Source: Incurvaria masculella (lineage: Eukaryota; Arthropoda; Insecta; Lepidoptera; Incurvariidae). From it: 64,000 bases of DNA. The notes beneath the pieces are model-generated. The model saw only the letters and a list, made by a program, of their open reading frames with translations. It was not told the origin of the DNA and ran no database searches. Every line of letters begins with the position of its first letter. The stretch's first letter is position 1. Made by a program: the position numbers and the translations under genes. The DNA lies in NCBI GenBank assembly GCA_946894095.1, contig OX335642.1, positions 5,963,021 through 6,027,020 on the forward strand, given 5' to 3'. This document shows positions 10,541 through 21,776 of the stretch, one piece after another.

Positions 10541-10845
10541 CTGCTAATACCACACCCACCGTCATGATGTTAGCCCAACACACCGCACTCCCGAAGGAAT
10601 TAGGTACAATGAAAGGATCTTCTCTTTATAAGCACGGCTATTAACTACATTGAACTGGATGGAAACACGAAACATTGCCGTTTCGAGCATAATTACATCC
10701 AATGCGATGGCACCAAACCGAGCGGGTTTAACCTTTTCCAAGTAGGAAAAGGGGACCTACAGTTTACTGCGAACCATGGAATAGCTCGCGTTCGTGACGA
10801 AAATGCACTTAACAAACTCAGAAAAAAAAAGGTGCATTTACCGGC
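10541..10845 (-). repeat. SINE copy, body and tail
   Basis: A minus-strand copy of the window's SINE family. From low to high coordinate it shows CTAATACCACACCC, ATGTTAGCCCAACACACC, CCCGAAGGAATTAGG, ACATTGAACTGGATGG, AATGCGATGGCACCAA and GGGGACCTACAGTTT. It extends to the segment next to the tRNA head (GCTCGCGTTCGTGACGAAAA); the A and B boxes themselves are absent. Confidence 0.78.
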
Positions 10846-11019
10846 CCACAAAATCAACACTATGGTCCCACGCATTCATCCCATGCGGGCCGTAAGAAGC
10901 GTCTAAAGGACAAGTTTGTCAGAATTGGTCAGAAATGACCCTGGGCAGGCTCGGGCGCTGTACGGTTGACGGTTCGACCGATTGGGCTAGTCGTAGTTTG
11001 AATTCCACCTTTTTCTTAC

Positions 11020-11630
11020 CAGCCAAGTAGTAGGGTTAATCCCGCCCGGGATGGTACTATCGCATTCAACCCACGACGGTCGAAGCGGGAATGAAAAATA
11101 ACCGTATTTTCCATCGAATTCAATGTTTAGGTTGATCAGGTATGGTGTAAGCCATTTTTAAATCCATTACCGTTTTAGAGACGCAGAACGACTGACTATC
11201 TCATAGTTTTTGCTAAAGACTATTGCCACAGAACAGCCCTCACGATGTTCACACCTATCTTACAATATAGTCCCTATATGTGCAACAGCCAGTACATTAA
11301 TTTCGCCAACGTAATTTTCAGGTTTTCTCAAGATAAAACGTTTTTTTTTTTGCCTTAAATTGTCTAGTTACCGAGATGTAAATTCCAGTACATTAATTTC
11401 GCCAACGTAATTTTCAGGTTTTCTCAAGATAAAACGTTTTTTTTTTGCCTTAAATTGTCTAGTTACCGAGATGTAAATTTTTTAATTTATATTTTTGTGT
11501 AGTATAATTTGACGCGATATTGGAAAGGAAGGTCTCGACCTGAAATCTCATGGATCCCACGTGGCGTATCAGGCTAACGTCATGACAGTGGATGAGATAT
11601 TAGCCATCTATGCCCAGTTACATACAACGT
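11020..11630 (+). repeat. SINE copy split by a 390-bp insertion
   Basis: The body is at 11,020-11,130 (GGGTTAATCCCGCCCGGGAT, ACGGTCGAAGCGGGAATGAA, ATCGAATTCAATG). The matching tail is at about 11,521-11,630 (GAAGGTCTCGACCTGAAATC, GATATTAGCCATCTATGCCC). In intact copies these segments are adjacent, so about 390 bp has been inserted. The insert carries the 96-bp tandem duplication at 11,289-11,479. Confidence 0.6.
11289..11479. repeat. Two-copy tandem duplication, 96-bp period
   Basis: CCAGTACATTAATTTCGCCA at 11,289 recurs at 11,385. The two units look identical apart from the length of the internal T run, so the duplication is recent. No coding content. Confidence 0.9.
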
Positions 11631-11874
11631 TCTCACGTTCTTACGGAACCGTAGGTTCTTTTTAACCGACTTCTTACACTTAATGGATCACTTTGTAGGG
11701 GAAGCTTAACTAAGCTTAAATAAAATTATTTAGAAGATAATCAGAAAAAAGTTTTAAAACTATTTTGTTTATTTCAATCCGAATAATCATTTCCCAAATG
11801 TAATGTACTGGAGGTTCACCAGTTAAAGAACATATGTTATGACCATTGGCGCAGAATAGATCGATCTCACTCCT

Positions 11875-12250
11875 TTTTAGCGTTCCGTACCCAAAGGGTA
11901 AAAACGGAACCCTATTACTAAGCCTCCGCTGTCCGTCCAAATATAATAATTAAAGGGGGGCGCCCCCCCTTTAATTATTATATTTTTTTATTTTACCTAT
12001 TTGTTGTTATAGCGGCAAAATAAATACACACTCCGTGAAAATTTCAGCTTCCTACCTATTACGGTTCACGAGATACAGCCCTGTGACAGACGGACGGACG
12101 GACGGACAGCGGAGGCTTAGTAATAGGGTTCCGTTACAAAAAATACAAATATGCGCCCATACAAAAAATGTGTTAAAATATATTTTTTTGTTAAATCTTG
12201 TACGGAACCCTTCGTGTGCGAATCCGACTCGCATTTGGCCGGTTTTTTTA
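11875..12250. repeat. Lepidopteran GGTTCCGTACC repeat, copy 3, centre inverted
   Basis: The first part (11,875-11,938) is the minus-strand start ending at the GTCC microsatellite. A palindrome follows at 11,940-11,984. Next comes a plus-strand segment (about 11,990-12,135) running TTGTTGTTATAGCGGCAAA to GCGGAGGCTTAGTAATAGGG, then again minus-strand sequence ending GTACGGAACCCTTCG..TTTGGCCGG. The middle is thus inverted relative to both ends. All parts are clearly recognisable, so this is one rearranged copy and not three insertions. Confidence 0.75.
11940..11984. repeat. Perfect palindrome at the inversion junction
   Basis: The arm AATATAATAATTAAAGGGGG is followed after a GCGC-containing centre by its reverse complement, giving about 21-bp arms with almost no loop. 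It sits at the left junction of the inverted segment in the surrounding repeat. Confidence 0.9.
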
Positions 12251-12254
12251 CCAC

Positions 12255-13670
12255 ATTTTACACCGATCACTCCACCGTACTCTTAACAAAGGAACTGACC
12301 TTAATTTACCGTTCTTGTTACTGATCTGCCAGCAGAAAGAAGTCATGATTTTGAAGAACACAATTGCGGTAAGTTTCTATCAATTGTCATGATTGTCCAA
12401 TCTGGCAACTTATGTTGCCGTCATAATACCAGATGCATAAGACCCGTCAGCTAACCAAATGTGGCAAACAATGGATCGTTACAATTAAACCTAAAATTTA
12501 GAATAAAGCATGCTTGCACAACGTTTAAGTTTCATATTACGAGATCACGATTAGCCTATGGTAGTCTTAATACTATTTTCTTCACACAGCCGCCGTCTAC
12601 TGGTCCGTCCGCCGTTTATTGGTCTACTGCTGAAGTAAACTGGAATGGTGACATAATATATCGTCTGTCAAAGCCGTACATAACGTTGAAAGGAATATAT
12701 TAAGGGAAAAACAAACAAACACACATAGGCTGACAAAAATTTTACCCTCCTTTGCGCAATTTCATGTTGTGCTGGTGATGTGTGATGTGCATAGGTAGGG
12801 TAAGGTTAGGTTTCAAGGTTACACGTAATCCACGACTTCTAAAATACTGTAAAACATGTAATAAACCCATATTTATTAAGTAACCATACGCGTATTAATA
12901 AACCGAGTTATCTCATGATGTGCCTAAGCGACTTGCTAGGCGAATAGTCGATAGACATTCGATAGATATGCCGGTTCAAAATCTGCATTTTCACACTATG
13001 GCTAAGCATTAGTCAGACGCATCATGATCTGCCTTATTTTAAGAATGTTCTACGACACATATACCAGTGCATGCCACACAACTACTCTGAGGTATACGTA
13101 GGTAGATTACATATCGGCCAGCAATTATCGAAATTAAATATAATTCGCCAATTTGGCTCGTTTTGAATCTTGTCCTGCGAACTGGTTACGCGCACCTGGC
13201 AATTTTATCATTTTCACTGGGGCACGCTATAGTCAAACCAAAAGAGTAAAAAACAACACGGCTATATCGTGTACCGACATATATCTCCGTCACACGCGCG
13301 AAGTTACTGTTAAAGCGATATGGCGTGGATATGATTACATCTAACAAAGTGAAAATATAAAGTCATATATAATCGACAAACTAAGAAGCTTAACAGTATA
13401 TTTAAGGAGTATTGATGACTTTTGGACGATGGCAATATGTCTATTTAAATTATTGTAAATTGATTTATAAAAAGAGAACGTTGTATCTACTCGGCTTTCA
13501 GAATAAAAACAAATTAAAATAAGAACGTTACATGTCACTGCTGTCTCAGAATAAGTAATTTCATACCAGAACCTGCCATTATCTGCATGTACGCATGCAC
13601 TTAAGGGGCTTTTAGCACCTAATTGCATTCCCCTGTAAAAAGAACTACTTTACGAATATACTGCTAGGCT
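12255..13670. other. Non-coding stretch, nothing recognised
   Basis: AT-rich with short frames (at most about 95 codons, 13,341-13,628 minus) lacking motifs. A short GGTAAGGTTAGGTTT segment near 12,798 recalls TTAGG units but is not an array. Confidence 0.4.
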
Positions 13671-13671
13671 G

Positions 13672-13735
13672 GACCCGAACTAGCAAAACATATCATTCGC
13701 GGGTATTGCGTCTACCAATTTCGCCACCTGCTCTA
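13672..13735 (-). other. tRNA-like segment with Pol III A and B box resemblance
   Basis: On the minus strand the segment begins GCAGGTGGCGAAATTGGTAG, an excellent match to the 5' half and A box of a tRNA-Leu of bacterial or organellar type. It ends with AGTTCGGGTCC, a B-box-like T-arm. The acceptor ends do not pair and no variable arm is evident, so it is not a functional tRNA gene. It could be the head of a tRNA-derived SINE or a tRNA pseudogene. Confidence 0.4.
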
Positions 13736-13739
13736 TACC

Positions 13740-14376
13740 GATAATATAGAATTCTCCTACAGTCCCTCCTCTCGTAATGAATGCCTCCTAATAACACAGT
13801 GTTTAAGATTATAACTACATACATTTATTTAACGCTTCATCCGCCTTACGGGCATTGACTGCAAAGATTGAACATTCAAACATAATGCCGTCGTCAACAA
13901 AATCCTATTTGGCATCAGACGCTAGAGCCAGTCCTAGGTTGACTTAAGTAAATAAACTTTTTCATACTAAGCAGGTACGTCGCTTATTCCAGGAATGTGA
14001 TAGGTATGTAAGTATGTATAATCTACCGTGAAGCAAGGAAAAAGTTATTTTTAAAAATAATAAAATCTGTTGTCACTTACGCTTTTATGGAACTAAATGT
14101 GATCGGGTGGTAACACCCCCTGAGGATGTGATAAGAGCCGATTTCGTCCAGTTTGATAAAGACGTGAGTAAAACAACATTTAAATATACTTAAAAATAAC
14201 CACAGCGAGTTTGGATAGTAAAAAAAGTAAATGTGCTGATTGATGGTCTAGGCATAATTTAAAGATAAAACTGTAAGTCTCTGGTGCTTTGTGTTCTCAA
14301 ATTAGACGAATATTCATAAACTTTCTTAAAAAAGGTTTAAACACAGAATATGAGCGACCGATATTTATCGTTATAG
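13740..14376. other. Left flank of the LTR element, nothing recognised
   Basis: AT-rich pre-insertion sequence. I see no gene or repeat with a partner elsewhere in the window. The last four bases before the LTR (14,377-14,380, GTAT) form the target duplication. Confidence 0.45.
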
Positions 14377-14380
14377 GTAT
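14377..14380. repeat. Left 4-bp target-site duplication, GTAT
   Basis: GTAT directly precedes the 5' LTR and is repeated at 27,640-27,643 directly after the 3' LTR. Confidence 0.75.
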
Positions 14381-15366
14381 TGTGGACGGCCAGCCTCCAC
14401 ACTCAAAACATGATATATAAATACAACAAAGTAGCGTCCTATAGGCATATGAAAGTTGCGTCGCGATGCCGCTTAGCGACAAGTAAAAATAATACTTTTG
14501 TTTTACGCACATCTGACTAAACATAAAATCAAGGTCATCGCAGGCTGAGGGGCGTAGAGGGGGCGGAGGTATGACCCTGAGCGATCGCGCAGGTACAACG
14601 TTCGAAAGTACTCGAATAATGCTCTGCTTAGCGACAGGTAAATAATAATAAAATAATAAGAACACGACTCACGCGCCCAAGGCCAACGCCGGGCGAGGGG
14701 TGGAGAGCGGGTACAGAGGGGAGCCGGGAGGAAAGATGAGCGGGGGAGAGGGGAGAGTGCGCATGACCACTCGAAAAATGGCGGGATTCCAAGGGAGGGG
14801 CGAGGGGGATCAGAGCCTAGAACAGAAAAGGCGCGCGCGTCCCTCGTGAGTCGGTGGCGAGCGAGTCTCTGGGGCAGTATGCCTCTATTCAGGGCTTACG
14901 GCACGTAGGTTGAATACGCGGAAGTGTTTTACTAAGGAATTTGCACCTGCAAAGTCTTTTCCCTCGTTTAGATTTTGTTTGGGGACATTGAAACGAGTCA
15001 TTGAGTTTGAGAAAGTAGCAAAAGTGCAAATTTAGGAACGAGATGAGTTAGCTAAATAATCTATGTTTTCTTGCATAGTAGGTAGATTTGCAAACAGCTT
15101 TTGTTAAAATAGAGTGAAAGAATGGACGGCACTGGACCTTGGTAAGTCTGTACATATTTTTGGGGACCAGAAACGGTAGCAAACTGCGAGGAGGAGCCCC
15201 GTGTGGGGGAGGTGACGGCATATGTATTGATTGGATATCGAAGCTCGCGCGGCCTGGAAGATGCGCAAGCGCATTGGATGAAGGATTAGATATGAGGATG
15301 TACTGCATTTTGAATAACGAATAGTATGGAAGGAGATTTTATAAAGTTCTAGGTAAAGTTTTAAGT

Positions 15367-15706
15367 GGAATAAAATCCCTGGTTACAGTGGGGAGGGTTC
15401 TTTTGAGCTCAGATAATTTGTACTATATTTAGGAAGGACCTCGCGTGTGTAATGATGGTTCGTCGACTCGGACGAGGGTTACAGGCCGTGGTTTTACGTG
15501 GAATACAATCTTGCTCTACAGGGGGAGGGTTTTCTGTGTTCGAATAATGTATACAGTATTCAGGAAGGGCCTCACGTGGGTATTGAAGGTCCGATGCCTC
15601 GGACGAGGGTCACAGGCTGTGGTTTTACGTGGAATAAAATCTCGCCTCACAGGAGGATGGGTTTCTGTGTTTGATTTATATGGACTATATTTAGGAAGGG
15701 CTTAGG
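15367..15706 (+). repeat. Tandem repeat inside the 5' LTR, ~132-bp period, 2.6 units
   Basis: Units start GGAATAAAATCCC at 15,367, GGAATACAATCTT at 15,500 and GGAATAAAATCTC at 15,631. Each continues into a TATTTAGGAAGG-type block, and the first two into CTCGGACGAGGGTYACAGGC and TGGTTTTACGT. The units are about 75-80% similar by eye. The same array occurs in the 3' LTR at 25,258-25,597. Internal repeats of this kind often act as LTR enhancers, but that function is inference here. Confidence 0.8.
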
Positions 15707-17054
15707 AGTGTTTGGGTGTGAGTGAAATGAGGGAGTGCGTCAGCGCACGCTGAACCAGAAAGATATTAAATTCCTAGGATCAGTGTTGAATAGTAGGACC
15801 GAGAGTCCATAGTGGGGCAACGGAACTGTCACGTACACCGGTTCGCTTTTCTAGACAAAAATCTATCTAGCTAGCTACAAAAGAATAAAACGATATTTCT
15901 TCACAGAAATGTTAAGGCGATGGATGTCGAGTTGTGGGAAGCATGTCTAATCCACATATTTGTGCACGCTATGTGGATTTTTGTTTGCAGTGCAGCCAGA
16001 AAACGAGGCATTACGGGACATTCGGTCGGGTCTGGGATCTCTATGAGGTTCCATGCCAGATTGATTGTACCTTAAACGTAAATGTAGCATCACTAACGAA
16101 CATTCCGAGAAGCTGCGGATCCTGAATTTGAGCCTCAAGTTAGATTGGGCGGTACCCCTTTATACTGAAAGGAGCCGGAACCCATTAAGACTTTCATACT
16201 CAGTCAAACTCTAGAGAACCTTGAAGGGAAAATATAGTATTGGCATTATCGCACAAAACTACACTACGATAATACAATACATACCAAAAATCTCTCTGAA
16301 CATAAATGACACTATGACACCGTATTTTAAATTGTTGGCATTTAGACCTTGGAGTCATGTTCCAATATTAAAATGTTACCTCGCTTGAGAGGAAGGCGGA
16401 GGCCATACCCTGGTTCGCTTGACAACCGGCGACCAGGTTGACTATCTTAATAAATACAAAATCTGAAGGCATATCCATCTTGGATTGACCTCAGTGTACA
16501 TTTCGCAGGCAACTTCCTGTTTCCCTGCTTAAATTAGTCGACAACCTTGAGGGTTTGTCATGACTGCGGATAACCGCTTATCTTGAACTGCTGTTTCTAT
16601 CAGCTCTTCTGAAAGCCTTTATTGGCTTTACCACGATCTGCCAAGTGCCGGAACCGTGAAAATGTGGAGACACTCTCATGACCTACCCTGAGTCCAGGAA
16701 AGGCTTGGCAACGCGTGTGGCTAATGTCACTAGACGCGAAAATCTTTAAAGTGACTACGCTTTGGTACGTCCGGAGCAGTTCACGAAACTACCCTTATGT
16801 CCATGCATTAGTAATGGCAGATGGGAGGGTCTGAGGTATGTCCTACATTCATGTGGGCTGGTACAAGACAGATTCGTAACTATGGTCACCCGCTGTAGTT
16901 TTCCGTCACCGTTTGATCGGCTGACAAAACGAACATTCTTGTGATACCTAATGTGTCGTACTTGACGTTGTCAGTGGACACTCAAAATATATAGTGGTCA
17001 TGTTGTAAATCCAATACCCCAATTGGTATATAATGAACCACATAAACTCATATT

Positions 17055-17110
17055 TCCCTACACGGGAATTGAACCTTGGTGTTCAGAGGCTCTATCTTCA
17101 GGATGGCTGG
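17055..17110 (-). other. tRNA-like B-box segment inside the LTR
   Basis: On the minus strand GGTTCAATTCC (17,065-17,075) matches the Pol III B-box consensus exactly, followed by CGTGTAGGGA. No convincing A box is in place upstream. It is probably a captured tRNA-derived SINE fragment. The duplicate lies at 26,946-27,001. Confidence 0.4.
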
Positions 17111-17750
17111 CCGCCGCTTTTTGAAGCAGAGGTCGCATATACAGCCTGAAGGCAGGAAGGCGATCATGTGGGGACGCGGGATAACAGTGCCATGGATGGA
17201 CCTTGGACTGTGAGGGGCGTCACCATTACCCCATGGGGTAAAAATTTTTTTGAAGTTCTGGGCATGCTGAAATGCTCTATTCCAATCAATTCAGATTTGT
17301 GTTTGTATGTGAGAGCGCGTGTATGAGAGAGAGAGAGATTATGTATCAGGTTAGGATAGGGAGAAAGGAACCGATTAGAAGAACCGAAAGAGACAGACAG
17401 CTAGGTACAGGAGGAGGGCATAGCACCAATGAGGATTTGACAACAATATTCAGGAGAATACATGTTACCTAAGCAAGTAATGTAGTAAAATAACTAGATT
17501 TAACGTGAGCAAATCAGGAAACAGTAAATGGGAATATATTAGACGAATGGTTATGTAATGTAAATAATGAAAGCATATAGGACGATCACGAGCCAATGGG
17601 GAGAACAAATGGGACGAGTGGATACATGGTAAATAGGTAATTAATGTAGGATGTATCCAAGGGAAAAATAAGGTACATAACTTAGGTTAGATATGTATAA
17701 GCTAATGTAGGCTAGGAGTCTATTTAAGGGGGGGTCTGGAGGTTTACAGA

Positions 17751-17776
17751 TGTTGCCGTGACCACAGGATGATTGT
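17751..17776 (+). promoter_or_regulatory. Possible primer-binding site
   Basis: TGTTGCCGTGACCACAGGAT begins two bases after the 5' LTR. It resembles, with an indel and mismatches, the complement of an insect tRNA-Arg 3' end (TGGCGACCGTGACAGG), a primer used by some insect LTR elements. The position is right but the match is imperfect. Confidence 0.3.
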
Positions 17777-20700
17777 TGACAAGGACTTGGTTATATCTTT
17801 AATCAAATTCTACAATTAAAAGGAACCAAGGTTACTAAAGGACACAACAAATAAAATGGGTCAAATAGCGTAGTCATATTATTCGTATTTGTTCACGAAA
17901 AATGACTAAGAAAATACTTGAAGCAAAAGAATAAAAATATATAAAAGTAATAAGACGTAAAATTGTCAGCAGGGAATAGTTAAACGCGGTTAGTCAGTTC
18001 ACGGAAAAATAAAATCATGGTTGTAAACAATTCTTAACATATTACATTGTTGTTGTTATTTATTAATGTATATTATGAAACTATGGAAAGAGATTAGGGA
18101 GTATAGGATGTTTCAACAGCACGAGAGCGGTTGTGTGATTACGCCACCAGCGCATTGAATGCGTTGTGTGATCGCGCCACTAGCGCATTGGATGCGTTAT
18201 GAGAGACGCGTTGATCGCGCGAGCGCGACGCCGAACGTCTACCTCTGGGAATGCTCAGAGGTACCTACCAGGTAAACTGTTTGACTACAGTTTAGAATGT
18301 GTGAAAACTATTGCTCATGGGTTCAGAATTACTTTAAAAAAGTAGTACAAAGGTTAGTACCTTAGGAAATTGTTAATTATGTGTTCTGAAATGTTTTATC
18401 CGCAGGTAAGTCAGTATAAAATTGGTTGTGCTAATGAATTGGGTACTAAACAGTGTTATGAATTTCAGCTTAAATTAAGTTCTGTACCATTCTTCAATAA
18501 TCCACTCTTATGGTGATCTCCATCTTATCTGAATGTGTTACTCTCGTACCATTAACATTTTAATAATTGTAATTACACACGCACGTTAAAGTCGGCAGAA
18601 ATAAAAATAATAAAACCTTTAGTTAGGTTTAGTTACGTCTCACTACGGTAAACAATCAAGGAAGTGATATCTTTTAGGTTTCTTTAAATAGAGAACCAAT
18701 TTTCCACGAACGAAAATCGGTCAAAGGAAGATTTGCATTTAGGATCGGTTGGTTCCGTTGAGCGGATAGAACTGAATAATGTCTCCTCAGGGCGAATGTT
18801 GTCTTAAGTATCTATATGACATAGATTTCTATTTACTATAGGAAAATTACAGATTAATAGACGCAAGGATTGGCTAAAGTCAGGACCGATTATATGGGGG
18901 GCCGATTGGGGTCCGAGGGATGGCGGCAATGTTGTGGGGGCGACCAATCTTAATGAAATTATGTTTTAATTACTATTATTGACTACGCTTGCTGTAGATT
19001 TACCGTTTTACTTTAAATTATTCCGTTAAAACATTTATTAAATATTCGTACCCTGTCGAAATTATGGGGGCGACGGGCTTAACGAGCCGGGGCGTCTGAT
19101 CCTCCGCTGAGTATTAGAGAGATCATGAGTCGAACACGTGGCTGAGATTGTAGAAGTATCGTGTGCGTAATATTTGTGTTGACCATTGGTCACGGGAAAG
19201 TATTGATAAAGTGCACTGGTCATATGTAATATATTAATAGAAACAAAGGTAAAGAGTGGTAGGGTAAATAAGTCGTTGTGCGGAGAGGAATATTTGAAAA
19301 TGAGGTATGAGCCAAGTTGAACTTAGTTGAATAACATTTAGTTGATATATAATATTTTGGTTGTCGCATGGGGTCCGTAACGAAGACGAAGTGTGAGAGT
19401 AGGTATAATATTGGTACTAGAATGGAGTGAGTAGAAAAACATGGGAACTTAGGTTGTAAACCATCACGTAACTTAAATATTGGTTAAAACTTTTGTGAAA
19501 GCAAGGAAGGAAATAATAATTATTATAATTTGTTATTTTTATTACATTATTACATATTTTGTGGGGTTATTATAGTATTGCGAGGTAACATTGATTTGGA
19601 TGGGGCGCGGGACGTTCCTTGCCGCTCCAACCGTCATTCGTTCAGTGCGGTGGTGCCGACTCGGGGCGGGGTGAACTCGCGCGCTGAACAGCGGGTGTAC
19701 ATACCTATACAGTCACATGGATTGGTGGCGCGAGCGGCGGGTCACGTGGTTCGTGCGTCTTGTGTCTAGGGTCGCGGTAGGAGCGTCAAGAATGATATTA
19801 TTATTGAATAACGGAACCACGCGCGCTTATTACCATTATTCTAGAGATTGCGTTGGGGTTTATTTAAAGATAGATTGATTAATTATGAATGAAGGAATGG
19901 TTATGGATGTTAGATATTGAAGAAGACAGACTCCTTGAAGGTTACGATATTCCATCGGGGTTTTGTTGTTTTACTTTGAGTTTTAAGTTGGTGTTATTTG
20001 ATAGGGGAAAAATATTAGGAATAAGTGATTACAATTTTACGGGTTATAGTGCAATTACTTAGACATATTTACAACATTGAAGTGCAAGTAGCCTTGGGTG
20101 AGTGAGGAAGTTCGAGAACGGAACGAGAATTAGTAATGACTGTGAGTTTATGTGAGGGCGAGATAAACTAGAGTTAGGGTTCCGTAGAGATTGAAAAAAA
20201 AGGGGTGAATTTGTTGTGACAGTCTATTCCGATGAAATCTGAGATCTGAATGTTCGGGTCGCAGGTGCGTAATAGTACGAGTGTTGGACTTAGGGAGGAT
20301 AATGTGATGTGTGGGTGGCTTCGCGATAACGAGTTGTGGATATTTTATTGTATGAAGGTGGGGGCGAACATTGTGCTATGATGCGATATCATGATGTTTG
20401 GATGTTAGTCGGGGTGATGTTAGCATGTGGGTTAGCCACAAGAAGGTTGACGTCATCATCGTATACGAGAGCGAGGGGTGTGGAATGGGAAATATTTATT
20501 TTTGATGACTTAGGGATCGGTCGGTTACTGTATATAGGGGATCCCGTTGCTGACCGTGTTGATAGTGGGCGATGGTGTATTACCTTTTGGAGAAAGATAT
20601 AATAATAATTTATTTAACAATTTTTTATTGATTTCTCTTAACAATAATGTTGACGGGTATTTTAAATTTAATACAATTCGGTGAATACTATTTTCGTATT

Positions 20701-20882
20701 TTGAGATTATTCGGACACAAATCTGAATTTATTTAGATTGACATAATATTGACGGCCAAGTATTTTGGCTTGCGTTTTGAGTATTATTGTAACGTAGTTC
20801 GAGCAGGTGTATCATGCTAGTGGTAGGGTTTTGAAAAAAAAAATAAAGGCAAACTGGAGAAGGGGAACGCGTTGCGGTATAA

Positions 20883-20919
<37 letters not shown>

Positions 20920-21639
20920 CGTATGGTATTAAGTGAATGAAGGTATTGTTTATTTATCAAGGAGTGGCATTTGAAATCGTTGTTTCATTCCAATTGGGAT
21001 CAATAGAATCAAGGTTATCGTTAAATATGTGTTTGATTTTAGGAGTCAGGTTAAAAAAAAAAAAAAAAAAAAAAATTGCGTAAGAAGATAGGGTTACATT
21101 CTGGGGGAGGGGGGGATTACGAGTGATGATGGCATAGGCTTATTTTAGCGTGTCTCTTTCCCTAGAGTTCAACTTTAGTGTAAGTGAAATAGTATTAAAA
21201 GTGTGGATAGACTTAGTGAATGGGAGCATTGAAACGGTCTTATTGTGAGGTGACGACGGGATATCTAAAAAAAAAAAAAAAAATTTTTTTTCAGAAGTAG
21301 ACAGAAAAATAGCGATTGGTTTTAGCAAGTAGGGAAGTGAACTTAAATTTGAACTTGAGCAAACGTTGTTGGAAGATTACGCGGGAAATTTCGAATACTT
21401 AGTTCAGTGTGACCACGGAATTGGAAAATAGGTTAGAAGTGACAGTTGCTCCAATATTGGTGACGTACTATGACCAAAGAGTCAGTCTACGGGTATGCGG
21501 CGGTGTTTCGCGGGACCACGGAATTGGGGAAAAGGTGGAAATGATATTTCCGCTATGGCTGAGGGGGGATCAGAGACTAGGAGGGAGTGGGGGCGATCGT
21601 ATTCGGCTACATATATGTATGATAAAATGGTTATCAGAT

Positions 21640-21776
21640 AAGGGGGGGGGGGGTAGAAGGATAATGGGGGTTTCGGTAAGTTAAGGGTAGAAGTGTTTAG
21701 AATGGGGGGGGGGGTATAAGGATAATGGGGGTTTCGGTAAGTTAAGGGTAGAAGTGTTTAGAATGGGGGGGGGGGG
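21640..21776 (+). repeat. 61-bp tandem duplication with poly-G runs
   Basis: GGATAATGGGGGTTTCGGTA at 21,659 recurs at 21,720. The units are separated by and end in runs of 9-12 G. On the + strand the multiple G runs could form G-quadruplexes. Confidence 0.85.

Larger units (their letters stand above)
14381..17748 (+). repeat. 5' LTR, 3,368 bp
   Basis: Starts TGTGGACGGCCAGCC and ends GGAGGTTTACA. It contains a GC-rich purine-skewed block (about 14,660-14,830), three diverged tandem units of about 132 bp (15,367-15,706), a GA microsatellite (about 17,325) and a B-box-like motif on the minus strand (17,065-17,075). A TATTTAAG motif lies only about 28 bp from the 3' end. At more than 3 kb it is far longer than typical insect LTRs of a few hundred bases. 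The short frames inside (60-122 codons) recur identically in the other LTR simply because the DNA is duplicated. Confidence 0.85.

Noticed and set aside
14297..14665. 122-codon minus-strand frame across the LTR start
   Set aside because: It begins inside the LTR and runs out into the flank; only the LTR part recurs at 24.3 kb. Low-complexity and no motif.
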